Source: Thalassotalea sp. PP2-459 (GTDB taxonomy: Bacteria; Pseudomonadota; Gammaproteobacteria; Enterobacterales; Alteromonadaceae). Taken from it: a stretch of 36,129 bases of DNA. Positions within the stretch are counted from its first letter, which is position 1. The number at the start of each line of letters is the position of its first letter. Below are positions 1 to 8,842 of this stretch, piece after piece. The notes under the pieces were generated by a model, which was not told the DNA's origin, made no database searches, and saw nothing but the letters and a program-made list of their open reading frames with translations. Both the position numbers and the translations under genes were made by a program. The DNA lies in NCBI RefSeq assembly GCF_001913705.1, contig NZ_MKQD01000026.1, positions 1 through 36,129 on the forward strand, in the 5' to 3' direction.

Positions 1-1610
1 ACTGCTGAGGGCTCATCTACTGCTGAGGGCTCTTCCGCTGCTGGTGCTGCCGCCATAGAATCCATTAACGCGTCGATGTCATCAGGATCGCTTAATTCTG
101 ACGATAAATCATCGTCAACTGACGATTTTTCTTCTGCTGAGGGTTCTTCCGCTGCTGAGGGCTCTTCCGCTGCTGGCGCTGCCGCCATAGAATCCATTAA
201 CGCGTCGATGTCATCGGGATCGTTTAATTCAATGTCTTCAGAAATTTCAACGATTTCTTCATCACCATCTAAAACATCTTTTTCAGGTGCATCGTCTTCG
301 TTTTCGTCAAGGTCAGATAACAACGAATCTAAATCACTTTGATCTAATTCATTACCTTCTAAAGGTTCTGATTCTTCTGAGGAGTCTAAGGATATCTCCT
401 CTAAATCGTCTAAGTCGCCAAGATCATCTAAATCATCTAGATCATCGATATCATTCAAGCTATCGTCTAAATGAATGACATCGTCATCTAATAACTCTTC
501 ATTGGGAGATTCAAGATCATCACTAAATAAAGAATCATCATTGTCATCACTTTCTGAAAGGTCAATAGACAGTTCGTCATCAAGAGAGAGTTCATCGTCT
601 AAAGACAACTCATCATCAAGCGATAGTTCATCGTCTAATGATAGTTCTTCTGTAGGCTGACTTTCAGTTTTTTCCGGGATGTCTTCACTTACTGGTGGTT
701 GTGACTTTTCTTCAACAACCTTCTCTTTAGGTTGTTCATCTTGCTTTTTACGCAAAAATAACAGTAACAACCCTGCAATTAACGCTAACGGCAACCCTAT
801 CCCCATCGCCAAAAACCATGGACTATTTAAGAAGCTGTCATTGGCATTTTCTAATGCTTGCTCAGCCTTGAGACGTGCTTGTTCTTCAGCCTCGGCTTTC
901 GCCAAAAGTGTCTGTAAAAGAGTAATAGTTTGTTGTTGTTGCAGCTCTACATCTTTACTTTTTGCAACTTCATCTTTCATGCTACCAAGTTGCTCTGTAA
1001 AGGTATTAAGTTTTTGTTTAAGCTGTTCGTTTTCTTTAAGTATTGTTTGAAGGCCATCGATGGAATCAAGTACATCGTTTTGTATCGTGTCTAAACGAAG
1101 ATTTTGCGACTGCTCGTACGTTTGTAATTTATCATTTATTTCGGTTTTCGCTTGATCTAAATCTTTTTTCTTTACCGACTCTTCAGGTGGTTTCTTACTG
1201 ACTGGCTTAGCGGTAACTTTTTTATCCCATGATGAGTCATCATTTTCCGATTTTTGTTTTGCAATTGCCGGATTTATGCGTGCAATTTCTGCCGTAGATG
1301 GCAACGTCAAGTATTGACCATCTATCATGTGATTTAAATTACTGTCTTTAAATGCTTGCGGGTTCTTTTCAAACAACGCTTGCATCACCTGATACACAGA
1401 AAAAGCAGGATCAGGACGCACGGTAAGTGCAATATTCCATAAGGTATCTTGTGACGTGATAGGCCCATATCGCTCATAGCGGTAGGTATCGCTATTTTTA
1501 GGGCCACGAATACGAATGCCACCCTCTTCTTCAGCAAAAGATGGTATGCTCATTGAGCTAATGCTTACCAAAATTACCTGCCACAGGCACAGGCGTAACA
1601 ATCGTTGCAT
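1..1610 (-). CDS. fimV: FimV-type peptidoglycan-binding polar hub protein, 3' part beyond window
   Basis: The frame is open from the ATG at 1610 to the left edge, giving 536 residues and no stop, so the C-terminal FimV domain is missing only because the window ends. A TAGGAAA ribosome site precedes the start. In order: a signal peptide ending near residue 26 (SFA-EEE), a FimV/LysM-like N-terminal region (about 45-110, with the SQDTLWNIAL motif), a glutamine/lysine-rich coiled coil (145-258), one membrane segment (265-287) followed by RKK, then a very acidic, repeat-rich cytoplasmic tail. This layout is that of FimV/HubP proteins, inner-membrane organisers of the cell pole, type IV pili and polar flagella. 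It lies downstream of asd, as in Vibrio and Pseudomonas (asd-fimV-truA). The family call rests on architecture and context; the exact role here is inferred. Confidence 0.9.
   Translation of the reverse strand, partial: MQRLLRLCLWQVILVSISSMSIPSFAEEEGGIRIRGPKNSDTYRYERYGPITSQDTLWNIALTVRPDPAFSVYQVMQALFEKNPQAFKDSNLNHMIDGQYLTLPSTAEIARINPAIAKQKSENDDSSWDKKVTAKPVSKKPPEESVKKKDLDQAKTEINDKLQTYEQSQNLRLDTIQNDVLDSIDGLQTILKENEQLKQKLNTFTEQLGSMKDEVAKSKDVELQQQQTITLLQTLLAKAEAEEQARLKAEQALENANDSFLNSPWFLAMGIGLPLALIAGLLLLFLRKKQDEQPKEKVVEEKSQPPVSEDIPEKTESQPTEELSLDDELSLDDELSLDDELSLDDELSIDLSESDDNDDSLFSDDLESPNEELLDDDVIHLDDSLNDIDDLDDLDDLGDLDDLEEISLDSSEESEPLEGNELDQSDLDSLLSDLDENEDDAPEKDVLDGDEEIVEISEDIELNDPDDIDALMDSMAAAPAAEEPSAAEEPSAEEKSSVDDDLSSELSDPDDIDALMDSMAAAPAAEEPSAVDEPSA
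21..230 (-). repeat. 132-bp in-frame tandem duplication inside fimV
   Basis: Bases 21-98 and 153-230 match over 78 bp with three differences (45/177, 83/215, 91/223). The offset is 132 bp, exactly 44 codons. On the minus strand each copy encodes an acidic segment with LxDPDDIDALMDSMAAAPA followed by EEPSA-type short repeats. Shorter GCTGAGGGCTCTTCC-like units recur at 1-40 and 135-170. The near-identity suggests a recent duplication or ongoing length change that keeps the reading frame. Confidence 0.9.
573..644 (-). repeat. Four tandem LSLDDE hexapeptide repeats in fimV
   Basis: The minus strand encodes LSLDDE four times in a row (4 x 18 nt), flanked by EE and by LSIDLSE. Synonymous codons differ between units (CTATCATTA, CTATCGCTT, TTGTCTTTA, CTCTCTCTT), so selection on the peptide, rather than fresh slippage, probably preserves them. 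They form part of the acidic cytoplasmic tail just after the membrane segment. Confidence 0.9.
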
Positions 1611-1758
1611 TAAGATTTCCTAGCTATTTGTTATTATTTGCCAAATGTTTGGCGCTTCCAACTAATTAAAATACAAAGCAAAATTTATTCCAATTTAAAA
1701 TAGATTATATAACACTTTGTAGTATGAATCGCTTTTATACCCTTTTTATAACAAAAAA

Positions 1759-1790
1759 ACTCGTCGTTAACTATAACGACGAGTTTTTAT
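1759..1790 (-). terminator. Rho-independent terminator after asd
   Basis: A perfect 11-bp stem, 1759-1769 with 1774-1784, has a 4-nt loop and A/T tracts on both sides. It lies between asd and fimV. Read on the minus strand the stem is followed by TTTTTTTG, so it should end asd transcripts and leave fimV to its own promoter. Confidence 0.8.
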
Positions 1791-1812
1791 TTTTCTTTAG
1801 TATATCTTAAGC

Positions 1813-2832
1813 TTAGCTTAAATGATCTTTAATCAATAATTCTGCAATTTGAATACTGTTTGTTGCTGCGCCTTTGCGTACGTTGTCAGCGACAACCCAA
1901 AGGTTAATACCATTAGGGTGACTAATATCTTCACGAATGCGGCCAACAAAAGTTGCATCTACGCCGCTTGCTTCACCGATTTGTGTCGGAAACTCTTCGT
2001 CTTTGTCACATACTTCAACACCTTCCGCTTGCTTTAACAGATCTTTAACTTCTTCAGCAGAAATTTGCTCTCGAGTTTCAATATGAATCGCTTCTGCATG
2101 ACCAAAAAATACTGGTACACGTACAGCGGTTGGATTTACACGGATAGTATCATCACCTAAAATTTTGTTTGTTTCCCACACCATTTTCATTTCTTCTTTT
2201 GTGTAGCCATTATCTTGGAACACATCTATTTGTGGAATAACATTAAAGGCAATTTGGCGAGAAAATGCTTTCGGTTCTATAGGTTTGCCACTTAGTAAAT
2301 CAGCACATTGTTTTGCTAATTCGTCCATTGCTTCTTTTCCTGCACCCGATACTGATTGATAGGTACATACATTAATGCGTTCAATGCCAACAGCCTGATG
2401 AATAGGTTTAAGTGCAACCATCATTTGGATCGTTGAACAGTTTGGATTAGCAATGATATTTCGATTACGATAATCTGCTAGTGCCTCTGGATTAACTTCA
2501 GGAACAATTAAAGGAATATCGTCTTCGTAACGATACTCTGAGGTATTATCGATAACAATACAACCTGCTTCGCCAGCAATTGGGGCAAATTTAGCAGATA
2601 TTGAACCACCAGCAGAAAAAAAACCGATTTGAGCTTGGCTAAAATCGAACGTGTCTGCGTCAATTACTTCAACACTTTCACCGTTAAACTCAACAAAGCC
2701 ACCAGCAGAGCGAGCACTCGCTAATGGGTATAATTTATTAACAGGAAAGTCACGTTGTTCTAATAATTCAATGATTGTTTTACCAACTAGTCCTGTTGCA
2801 CCTAATACGCATACATCAAATTTCTGTGCCAT
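1813..2832 (-). CDS. asd: Aspartate-semialdehyde dehydrogenase
   Basis: Makes L-aspartate 4-semialdehyde from aspartyl phosphate with NADPH, the branch point to lysine, diaminopimelate, threonine and methionine. The 339 residues begin with an NADP-binding GATGLVG (11-17). The catalytic cysteine is in NPNCST (Cys132), and the typical RVPVFFGHAE and KGAATNS segments follow. Because the active-site cysteine is present this should be a working Asd, not a silent Usg-type paralogue such as the one that follows pdxB in E. coli. A clear AGGAG site precedes the ATG. It lies 28 nt after pdxB, so the two are probably co-transcribed. Confidence 0.95.
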   Translation of the reverse strand: MAQKFDVCVLGATGLVGKTIIELLEQRDFPVNKLYPLASARSAGGFVEFNGESVEVIDADTFDFSQAQIGFFSAGGSISAKFAPIAGEAGCIVIDNTSEYRYEDDIPLIVPEVNPEALADYRNRNIIANPNCSTIQMMVALKPIHQAVGIERINVCTYQSVSGAGKEAMDELAKQCADLLSGKPIEPKAFSRQIAFNVIPQIDVFQDNGYTKEEMKMVWETNKILGDDTIRVNPTAVRVPVFFGHAEAIHIETREQISAEEVKDLLKQAEGVEVCDKDEEFPTQIGEASGVDATFVGRIREDISHPNGINLWVVADNVRKGAATNSIQIAELLIKDHLS

Positions 2833-2860
2833 AGCTTACTCTCTTCTCCTCTATTAATTC

Positions 2861-3976
2861 TTAACTAAACCCAAGTGCAAGTACTTGTGTTTCACTTTGT
2901 TGATCATTAATGACCACTTTTGTCGTTGAAAACTCCCTGCGAGCCGGGTATGTTTTCCTAATATAATCAAAGCCATTAATGTAAACTTGTTGACGAAAAA
3001 TTCCATCGTCACGCCTTACGTCATAAACCATTTTTACTAACTGATTTAATATAACGTCATTTAGTCTACCATGTAATTCAACTTGGCTTATGGTTGATTT
3101 TGGTAATAAGCCCTCAAGTGACTGAATCGGCTTTTTATTTAATTGCTCACATAGTGCCAAATAAAGCATTTCTGTACCACGAGCTTTTCCTTCTAAGCTA
3201 TAACCAGCAATATGTGCAGTGGAAATTTCACAAAAAGGGATCAAAGCTTCAGCAATCTTCGGTTCATTTTCCCACACATCTAGCACTAACTTAGTTGCCA
3301 TTCCTTGCTGTTTAAGTAATAACAGCGCTTGGTTGTCTATCACTTCTCCTCGGCATGCATTAATTAATATTTGATCTTCAGTTAAAGACGATAAAACTGT
3401 TTGATCAAACATATGATATGTAGGGTAAAGCCTGGTGGTGGTCTTTGGTACGTGTAAGGAAATAATATCGCACTTCAAGATGTCTTCAAAGCTGGAAAAT
3501 ATACGAGAATCTTCGCCTGTAGCTGCTAGTATTGGATCATAGAGTTTATGCTGAATACCTAATGCGGTAAGCTTTTCACTTAAACGACTGCCAGTGTTTC
3601 CTGCACCAACAATACCAACCGTTTTGTCAAAAACTGAAAAACAATAACGTTCAGCTAATACGATTAACGTTGAAAGAACATATTCGGCTACCGATATTGC
3701 ATTGCAGCCTGGCGCTGATGAAAAGTTAATTTGCTTATCAAATAAATACGTCTGATCAATATGGTCAACGCCAATGGTTGCAGTACCAACAAACTTTATT
3801 TGTGGACTATTGCTTAACAACTTCTCATTTACTTGAGTTATTGACCTTACTAACAACACCTCAGCATCAATAAGGGTATCTGCTGATAATTCCCTACCAT
3901 TAAACGCCGTTAACTCTCCGAATTCACCAAAAAATTCAGCTGCATACGGCATATTTTCATCATAATAAATTTTCAT
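2861..3976 (-). CDS. pdxB: Erythronate-4-phosphate dehydrogenase
   Basis: Second step of the DXP-dependent pyridoxal 5'-phosphate pathway: NAD-dependent oxidation of 4-phosphoerythronate. It has 371 residues, close to the usual 375-380. The D-2-hydroxyacid dehydrogenase fold is shown by GIVGAGNTGSRL (121-132, the nucleotide-binding loop) and by the catalytic set Arg209 (NACRGE), Glu238 (WENEP) and His255 (TAHIAG). The C-terminal part after about residue 285 is the PdxB-specific dimerisation region. It is upstream of asd on the same strand, and its promoter must lie within the short gap to fabB, which also holds the fabB terminator. Confidence 0.94.
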   Translation of the reverse strand: MKIYYDENMPYAAEFFGEFGELTAFNGRELSADTLIDAEVLLVRSITQVNEKLLSNSPQIKFVGTATIGVDHIDQTYLFDKQINFSSAPGCNAISVAEYVLSTLIVLAERYCFSVFDKTVGIVGAGNTGSRLSEKLTALGIQHKLYDPILAATGEDSRIFSSFEDILKCDIISLHVPKTTTRLYPTYHMFDQTVLSSLTEDQILINACRGEVIDNQALLLLKQQGMATKLVLDVWENEPKIAEALIPFCEISTAHIAGYSLEGKARGTEMLYLALCEQLNKKPIQSLEGLLPKSTISQVELHGRLNDVILNQLVKMVYDVRRDDGIFRQQVYINGFDYIRKTYPARREFSTTKVVINDQQSETQVLALGFS

Positions 3977-3989
3977 AATTTTATAAAAG

Positions 3990-4022
3990 AAAAAGCCGCT
4001 AACTTACGTTAACGGCTTTTTT
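3990..4022 (-). terminator. Terminator between fabB and pdxB
   Basis: AAGCCGCTAAC and GTTAACGGCTT form an 11-bp stem with one mismatch and a 4-nt loop. On the minus strand it is followed by TTTTTCTTTT. It follows the fabB stop by about 20 nt and so should end fabB transcription. Confidence 0.75.
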
Positions 4023-4041
4023 ATTTGACCGTTAGCAGCGC

Positions 4042-5253
4042 TTATTTATATTTTTTCATCACTAAAGTTGCATTCGTTCCGCCAAAGCCGAAGCTATTTG
4101 ACATCGCTAAATCAACGTCTTGTTCACGAGTTTCAGTGACAATATCAAGCCCTTGAGCTTGTTCGTCTAAGTTCTCTACATTAATGGATGGTGTAATAAA
4201 GTTATGTTCCATCATTAATAACGTATAAATAGCTTCATGAACGCCCGCCGCACCAAGTGCATGCCCTGTCATTGCTTTAGTTGCACTAATTGCTGGCGAT
4301 TTTTCACCAAACAATTCTTTAATCGCACCTAATTCTTTTACATCGCCAACCGGCGTAGATGTACCATGAGTATTTAAGTAATCTACGTTGCCTTCAACAC
4401 CTTGCATTGCTTGTTCCATACAACGTACTGCGCCTTCACCACTCGGTGCTACCATATCGTAGCCATCAGACGTTGCACCATAACCGACAATTTCAGCATA
4501 GATATGTGCGCCACGCGCCAATGCATGTTCTAATTCCTCAACAACGACCATTCCGCCGCCGCCTGAAATAACAAATCCATCGCGGTCAGCATCGTAGGTA
4601 CGAGACGCTTTCTCAGGTGTATCATTATATTTAGTTGATAATGCACCCATCGCATCAAACATCATTGCAAGTGTGTAATCTAATTCTTCACCGCCACCCG
4701 CAAAAACAATATCTTGTTTGCCTAGTTGAATTAATTCAGCGGCATTGCCAATACAATGCGCGCTTGTTGCACAAGCTGAACTGATTGAATAGTTAACACC
4801 TTTAATTTTAAAAGGTGTCGCTAAACATGCTGAACAGGTACTAGACATTGTTTTCGGTACAGCATAAGGACCAACACGTTTAACACCTTTATTACGAAGA
4901 GTATCTGTTGAGGCAACAACGTTCGCAGAAGATGCGCCACCAGAGCCAGCAACAATACCTGTGCGGAAATTAGAAACTTGTTCGTCAGTTAATTTGGCGT
5001 CATCAATCGCTTCTTGCATTGCAACATAAGCAAAACCAGCAGCATCACCCATAAATCTAAGGGCCTTGCGATCAATATGGTCTTTTGGATTTAGCGTTGG
5101 GTTACCCCAAACTTGGCTACGCAACCCGTTTTCAGCAAAGCTTTCAGCTTTAGTAATGCCTGAACGACCTTCTTTTAACGACGCTAATACTTCTTCTGCG
5201 TTGTTACCAATACTTGATACGATACCTAATCCGGTGATCACTACTCGTTTCAT
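4042..5253 (-). CDS. fabB: 3-oxoacyl-[acyl-carrier-protein] synthase I
   Basis: Condensing enzyme of type II fatty-acid synthesis; FabB elongates the cis-3-decenoyl chain and is therefore needed for unsaturated fatty acids. It has 403 residues, the normal length. The catalytic triad is visible: Cys161 (SSACATSAH), His296 ([11 protein letters not shown]) and His331 ([11 protein letters not shown]), plus the terminal FGFGGTNA. It is a single gene between two terminator-like elements and divergent from mnmC, the same arrangement as in E. coli. The upstream gap carries FadR-like and FabR-like sites described separately. FabB rather than FabF is chosen from the sequence of the active-site loop and the gene context. 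Confidence 0.95.
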   Translation of the reverse strand: MKRVVITGLGIVSSIGNNAEEVLASLKEGRSGITKAESFAENGLRSQVWGNPTLNPKDHIDRKALRFMGDAAGFAYVAMQEAIDDAKLTDEQVSNFRTGIVAGSGGASSANVVASTDTLRNKGVKRVGPYAVPKTMSSTCSACLATPFKIKGVNYSISSACATSAHCIGNAAELIQLGKQDIVFAGGGEELDYTLAMMFDAMGALSTKYNDTPEKASRTYDADRDGFVISGGGGMVVVEELEHALARGAHIYAEIVGYGATSDGYDMVAPSGEGAVRCMEQAMQGVEGNVDYLNTHGTSTPVGDVKELGAIKELFGEKSPAISATKAMTGHALGAAGVHEAIYTLLMMEHNFITPSINVENLDEQAQGLDIVTETREQDVDLAMSNSFGFGGTNATLVMKKYK

Positions 5254-5288
5254 TTAATTAACCATCTTTAATTTGGAAATTCGGGCGT

Positions 5289-5315
5289 ATGATACAGACT
5301 TTTTGTTCGTAAACT
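5289..5315 (-). promoter_or_regulatory. Candidate fabB promoter
   Basis: On the minus strand TATCAT (5294-5289) is a reasonable -10 box. The hexamer 17 bp upstream is poor, as expected for an activator-dependent promoter. A start near 5282 would put the centre of the FadR-like site at about -38, the usual place for an activator touching sigma. Placement is inference only. Confidence 0.4.
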
Positions 5316-5328
5316 GGTCTGTCCAGCG
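5312..5328. promoter_or_regulatory. FadR-like operator upstream of fabB
   Basis: AACTGGTCTGTCCAGCG fits the FadR pattern (TGGTCNGACCA core) with one core mismatch. In E. coli FadR activates fabA and fabB from such sites near -40. The site overlaps the FabR-like palindrome by four bases. Confidence 0.6.
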
Positions 5329-5342
5329 TACACTTGTGCGCT
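5325..5342. promoter_or_regulatory. FabR-like operator upstream of fabB
   Basis: AGCGTACACTTGTGCGCT is an 18-bp near-perfect palindrome (AGCGnACA/TGTnCGCT). It matches what I recall of the FabR site type found before fabA and fabB in enterics and vibrios. FabR represses unsaturated fatty-acid synthesis in response to acyl-chain supply. Confidence 0.65.
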
Positions 5343-5424
5343 GATTTTTTATCATCATGACAAACACCCTAAAGTAAAGGTAAAATATACCGCGAACGCC
5401 AATAAAATTACAGTAAAAATTAAC

Positions 5425-7407
5425 GTGACTGACAATAATCATATCCATTTTCAAGAAGACGGCTCGCCTTTTAGCGACAAATTTGATGACATTTATTTTG
5501 ATACGGAGTCAGGATACTTACAAAGCCAACGCGTGTTCATTGAAGGTAACCAAATACGCGAGAAGTTGTTAACATCGCAATCAAGATTAACAATTGCCGA
5601 AACTGGGTTTGGTACTGGCCTGAATTTTTTACTCACGCTACGGCTATACCATGAGCTTCAATCAACAGAAACATTACCAGAATTACATTTTATCACGACA
5701 GAGAAATATCCTCTTAATGGGACGCAATTACAAAAGTCGTTAGCCTGTTTACCCCATTTAAGCCAATTCGCAACACAGTTACTTGCACAATACCCTGAAA
5801 CACTCACAGGCAATACAGAACTGTTATTTTGTCAGGGTAAAGTTACATTAACACTCTTAATTGGTGACGCTACAGCGAGTTTAGCGTCATTGAGCTGCTC
5901 AAACAAAGGCATGATAGATGCGTGGTACTTAGATGGTTTTTCACCGGCTAAGAACCCACATATGTGGCGCGAAGAACTCTTTAAAGAACTCGGTAGACTT
6001 TCAATTGCCAACGCAAGCGTTGCTACTTTTACCGTTGCTGGAAATGTCCGTAGAGGCTTAACGAACAATGGTTTTCGCGTGCAACGAATCAATTACGGCG
6101 GTAAGAAAAAAGAAATTCTTACCGGTAAGTTTCAACACAGTGCTCGTTTCGGTAAGGGCTATCAACTAAGACCACTTCGTTCGAAGCCTCAGCATGTTTC
6201 TATTGTTGGTGGCGGTATCGCGAGTGCATGTCTTGCCTATAAATTGGTGCATAAGGGTATTCATGTCACCTTATACTGTAAAGATAAACAACTAGCACAA
6301 GGAGCATCGAATAACCCTATTGGCGCGTTATACCCTTTAATACATCAAAAAGCTGATGAATTAAGTCAATTTTATCAACACGCATTAGCAAATGCGCGTT
6401 CATTTTATCAAGCGCTAATATCACAGGGAGCTAGTTTTTCTCATGATTGGTGTGGATTATTAGAGCTTTCTTTTAACGACAAATTACAAAAACGCCAACA
6501 AGGCATTTCTGATTCTGCAATCTGGCCTAATTCACTTATTCGTAGTGTCGATGCTAAAGAAGCAAGCCAGTTATCTGGGGTAACCTTATCTGATGGTGGC
6601 TTGTATATTCCAGATGCTGGCTGGGTAGCTCCTCATGAATTAACAACAGCGATTATAGACTTATTGCAACCTACAGGTTTATTAAAAGTAAAATATAACG
6701 TTACTGTTGAAGCGATAAAACAGCTTATTAATAAAAAGTGGCAGTTGCAGACCAACAAGGGGCAATTAATGGCTAGCAATTTAGTGATGGCAGCTGGCGC
6801 AGAAACCATTAAAATAGCGCCGATATCACAGCTGCCTCTACAACCTGTTAAAGGTCAAATTACGGCATTAACCACCAATAAGCAAAGCAAAAGTTTATCT
6901 ACGGTTATTTGCCATAAAGGCTATTTAACCCCTGAAAGTAACGGCATACATTGCATTGGCGCGACCTTTGAAAAAGATAAATTTGATACTACTACGGAAG
7001 ATCAAGCCGATCAGTACAACCTTAGAATGCTGAAGGAGTCAATGGGTAATCAACTAGGGTGGCAATCTTCAGATATTATTGATAGTAAAGCCAGAGTCCG
7101 TTGTATGACTCCTGATCACTTACCAATTTCAGGGCCGATGGCAAAAGTTTCACAGCACACTGAGATCTATTCTCATCTGTCAAAAGATAAAAATTGGCGT
7201 TACCAAACACCAGCGCCATACATGCAGAACCTTTACGTATTAACAGGGTTAGGTGCAAGAGGAATTTGTTCAGCGCCGCTTTTGGCGGAAATTTTAACCG
7301 CGGATATCTGCGGTACTCCTTACCCTGTCAATAATGAAATGGTATTTAGTGTATCAACCAACCGATTTATCATTCGTGACATTATCAAACGGAAAGTAGC
7401 GCTGTAA
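5425..7407 (+). CDS. mnmC: Bifunctional tRNA 5-methylaminomethyl-2-thiouridine biosynthesis protein MnmC
   Basis: Finishes the mnm5s2U34 wobble modification of tRNAs for Lys, Glu and Gln. The N-terminal methyltransferase (about 1-250) shows the SAM loop AETGFGTGLNFL (58-69) and DAWYLDGFSPAKNPHMW. The C-terminal FAD oxidase begins with VSIVGGGIASACLAYKL (about 258-274) and contains QGASNNPIGALYPL and, near the end, GLGARGICSAPLLAE. Length 660 matches the fused enzyme. The start codon is GTG: the protein begins at the conserved FxxDGSPFSxxFDDIYF region and no in-frame ATG lies upstream at a suitable distance. No strong ribosome site is visible, so translation may be weak. Divergent from fabB. 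Confidence 0.95.
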   Translation: MTDNNHIHFQEDGSPFSDKFDDIYFDTESGYLQSQRVFIEGNQIREKLLTSQSRLTIAETGFGTGLNFLLTLRLYHELQSTETLPELHFITTEKYPLNGTQLQKSLACLPHLSQFATQLLAQYPETLTGNTELLFCQGKVTLTLLIGDATASLASLSCSNKGMIDAWYLDGFSPAKNPHMWREELFKELGRLSIANASVATFTVAGNVRRGLTNNGFRVQRINYGGKKKEILTGKFQHSARFGKGYQLRPLRSKPQHVSIVGGGIASACLAYKLVHKGIHVTLYCKDKQLAQGASNNPIGALYPLIHQKADELSQFYQHALANARSFYQALISQGASFSHDWCGLLELSFNDKLQKRQQGISDSAIWPNSLIRSVDAKEASQLSGVTLSDGGLYIPDAGWVAPHELTTAIIDLLQPTGLLKVKYNVTVEAIKQLINKKWQLQTNKGQLMASNLVMAAGAETIKIAPISQLPLQPVKGQITALTTNKQSKSLSTVICHKGYLTPESNGIHCIGATFEKDKFDTTTEDQADQYNLRMLKESMGNQLGWQSSDIIDSKARVRCMTPDHLPISGPMAKVSQHTEIYSHLSKDKNWRYQTPAPYMQNLYVLTGLGARGICSAPLLAEILTADICGTPYPVNNEMVFSVSTNRFIIRDIIKRKVAL

Positions 7408-7410
7408 AAG

Positions 7411-7442
7411 ACAGTTAGCATTACCCCTTAACTGCTAACTGT
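7411..7442. terminator. Stem-loop between convergent mnmC and yfcL
   Basis: ACAGTTAGCA (7411-7420) and TGCTAACTGT (7433-7442) form a perfect 10-bp stem with a 12-nt loop. It begins 3 nt after the mnmC stop and covers the last codons of yfcL. On the minus strand it is followed by CTTTTAC, so it is a modest terminator for the yfcL operon and could also serve mnmC. Confidence 0.5.
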
Positions 7443-7699
7443 TCAATTAATTGGTGCCAGTAACATTTAACAACCTCACGATCACTCGGTGAAAGTTCAG
7501 TTCTTGCAGCTGTCATACTTTCACTAACGTGTTCAATTAACGGCGTTGATATTACTTGATTCTCATCACCAAACTCACCTGCTGATAGTGCAATAAACCC
7601 TCGAATATAGCTTGATGCAAATAGCTCATCGCTAATCACATCTTGTGCCGCTAGTTGATCAAAATGATGATATAAATCTGATAAATGAACGATACTCAC
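7421..7699 (-). CDS. yfcL: YfcL family protein, function unknown
   Basis: 92 residues, the same length as E. coli YfcL, and sharing the pattern DELFASxYxRGxxxLxxxE and ELSPxDxxxVxxxW in the second half. No signal peptide or membrane segment; it is predicted to be a small helical cytoplasmic protein. It is last in the minus-strand group epmC-kinase-yfcL and converges on mnmC; in E. coli yfcL and yfcM (epmC) are also neighbours of mnmC. The function is not known to me; the context hints at a translation-related role. Confidence 0.8.
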   Translation of the reverse strand: MSIVHLSDLYHHFDQLAAQDVISDELFASSYIRGFIALSAGEFGDENQVISTPLIEHVSESMTAARTELSPSDREVVKCYWHQLIEQLAVKG

Positions 7700-7711
7700 T
7701 GAAACTCTCTT

Positions 7712-8842
7712 TTATTGTGGACTAGAAACGGGATAATAAACTTGATCATTATACCCTGTGATCACCGGCATAAAACCTGATAACTCATCATCTAATGTAT
7801 TATCGCCGGTATCAGCAATTAATGGCCGAGAAGCTAACGCAGTTAATTTAGCTTTTGTAGCAATAATCAATATATTTTCTTTACCTATTTCTCTGATAAT
7901 ACGGGGGCTTAACTGTTGGTTTCCTCGACCAAAAATGTGACCTTGCCCACCAATCAAAGTAATAACAAGTTTGATACTTCCTTTGTGTTGGTGTAACAAT
8001 TGCCATAATTGTGGCTCTGTCACATCATTTGCTAATAGCCTTTGCTCATGAACCACATCGACACCAAGTAACGTATTATTGAGCCCTAATTCTTCCATTA
8101 AAAAAGCCGTCGTTGAACCAGAGCCAATAACAACAAGCGCATCATCCATTTTATCGATGATATCAGCAGCAATATCTTGTAAAACCAACTCATCTAATTC
8201 TTTACCACCAGACTTAGTTGCTTGCACATAACGCAATTCAGCAGGTACTTGCATTTCTCCGTAACGTTTAGCTTTTACTACACCTTCACGGAATAAAGAT
8301 TCGTCAATATCCATTACATCAGCTTCTGTTAAGGTAACAAGTTGGTGCGTTACCATTAACTCAACAATTCTACCTGCAGCAGTAGGAGTGACCGCATAAA
8401 CACCAGAATGAATTTTACAACCCGCTGGAATACCAAGTACGGGAAAATTATCGCCAACTCTATGTGATATATTGCGGGCGGTTCCATCACCACCAGCAAA
8501 TAACAACAGATCGATACCAGCAGAAATTAAGCTATCAACAGCGTTTTCAGTATCTTTAAAGCATGTTTTTGTTGTAGGGGAACGGTAAACAACCTGGTAA
8601 TTAAAACCAAGCTCTTTCGCTAAAGTTTCTCCCATGTCGCCATTAACCGTATAAAGTGTTAACGCGTTTTTATAGGGTAATAAAACGGTTAGTGCTTGTT
8701 TTGCACGAGCATTGGCCATGGGTTTAGCCCCTAAAGCAATGGCTTGTTCAGCAATACCTTCACCGTCACTACCTTTAAGGGCCACACTACCACCAATACC
8801 CGCAATTGGATTAATAATAAAACCTAACTTAAACATCGGCAT
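7712..8842 (-). CDS. ATP-NAD kinase family protein (NadK-like paralogue), substrate unknown
   Basis: 376 residues. The N-terminal half has the NAD-kinase fold signatures: LGFIINPIAGIGGS (5-19), the catalytic-loop type LLFAGGDGTARNI (113-125) and GIPAGCKIHSGVYAVTP (138-153). The C-terminal part, with VVIGSGSTTAFLMEELG, is longer than in true NadK. Belongs to the ATP-NAD/AcoX kinase family, whose members I cannot assign to a substrate. The true nadK is present at 17119. The start overlaps the epmC 3' end by 14 nt, indicating translational coupling; a second ATG at 8836 could be used instead. The AAGAG site lies 4 nt from the first ATG and 10 nt from the second. Confidence 0.75.
   Translation of the reverse strand: MPMFKLGFIINPIAGIGGSVALKGSDGEGIAEQAIALGAKPMANARAKQALTVLLPYKNALTLYTVNGDMGETLAKELGFNYQVVYRSPTTKTCFKDTENAVDSLISAGIDLLLFAGGDGTARNISHRVGDNFPVLGIPAGCKIHSGVYAVTPTAAGRIVELMVTHQLVTLTEADVMDIDESLFREGVVKAKRYGEMQVPAELRYVQATKSGGKELDELVLQDIAADIIDKMDDALVVIGSGSTTAFLMEELGLNNTLLGVDVVHEQRLLANDVTEPQLWQLLHQHKGSIKLVITLIGGQGHIFGRGNQQLSPRIIREIGKENILIIATKAKLTALASRPLIADTGDNTLDDELSGFMPVITGYNDQVYYPVSSPQ

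Noticed and set aside
1-230. CRISPR-like repeat at the left edge
   Set aside because: The repeat is two in-frame copies of a coding segment in fimV, not short spaced repeats with unique spacers.
76-660. Serine-rich plus-strand reading frames
   Set aside because: They are the antisense of the acidic, repeat-rich fimV tail and have no ribosome site; Ser-rich shadows of Asp/Glu-rich genes are expected.
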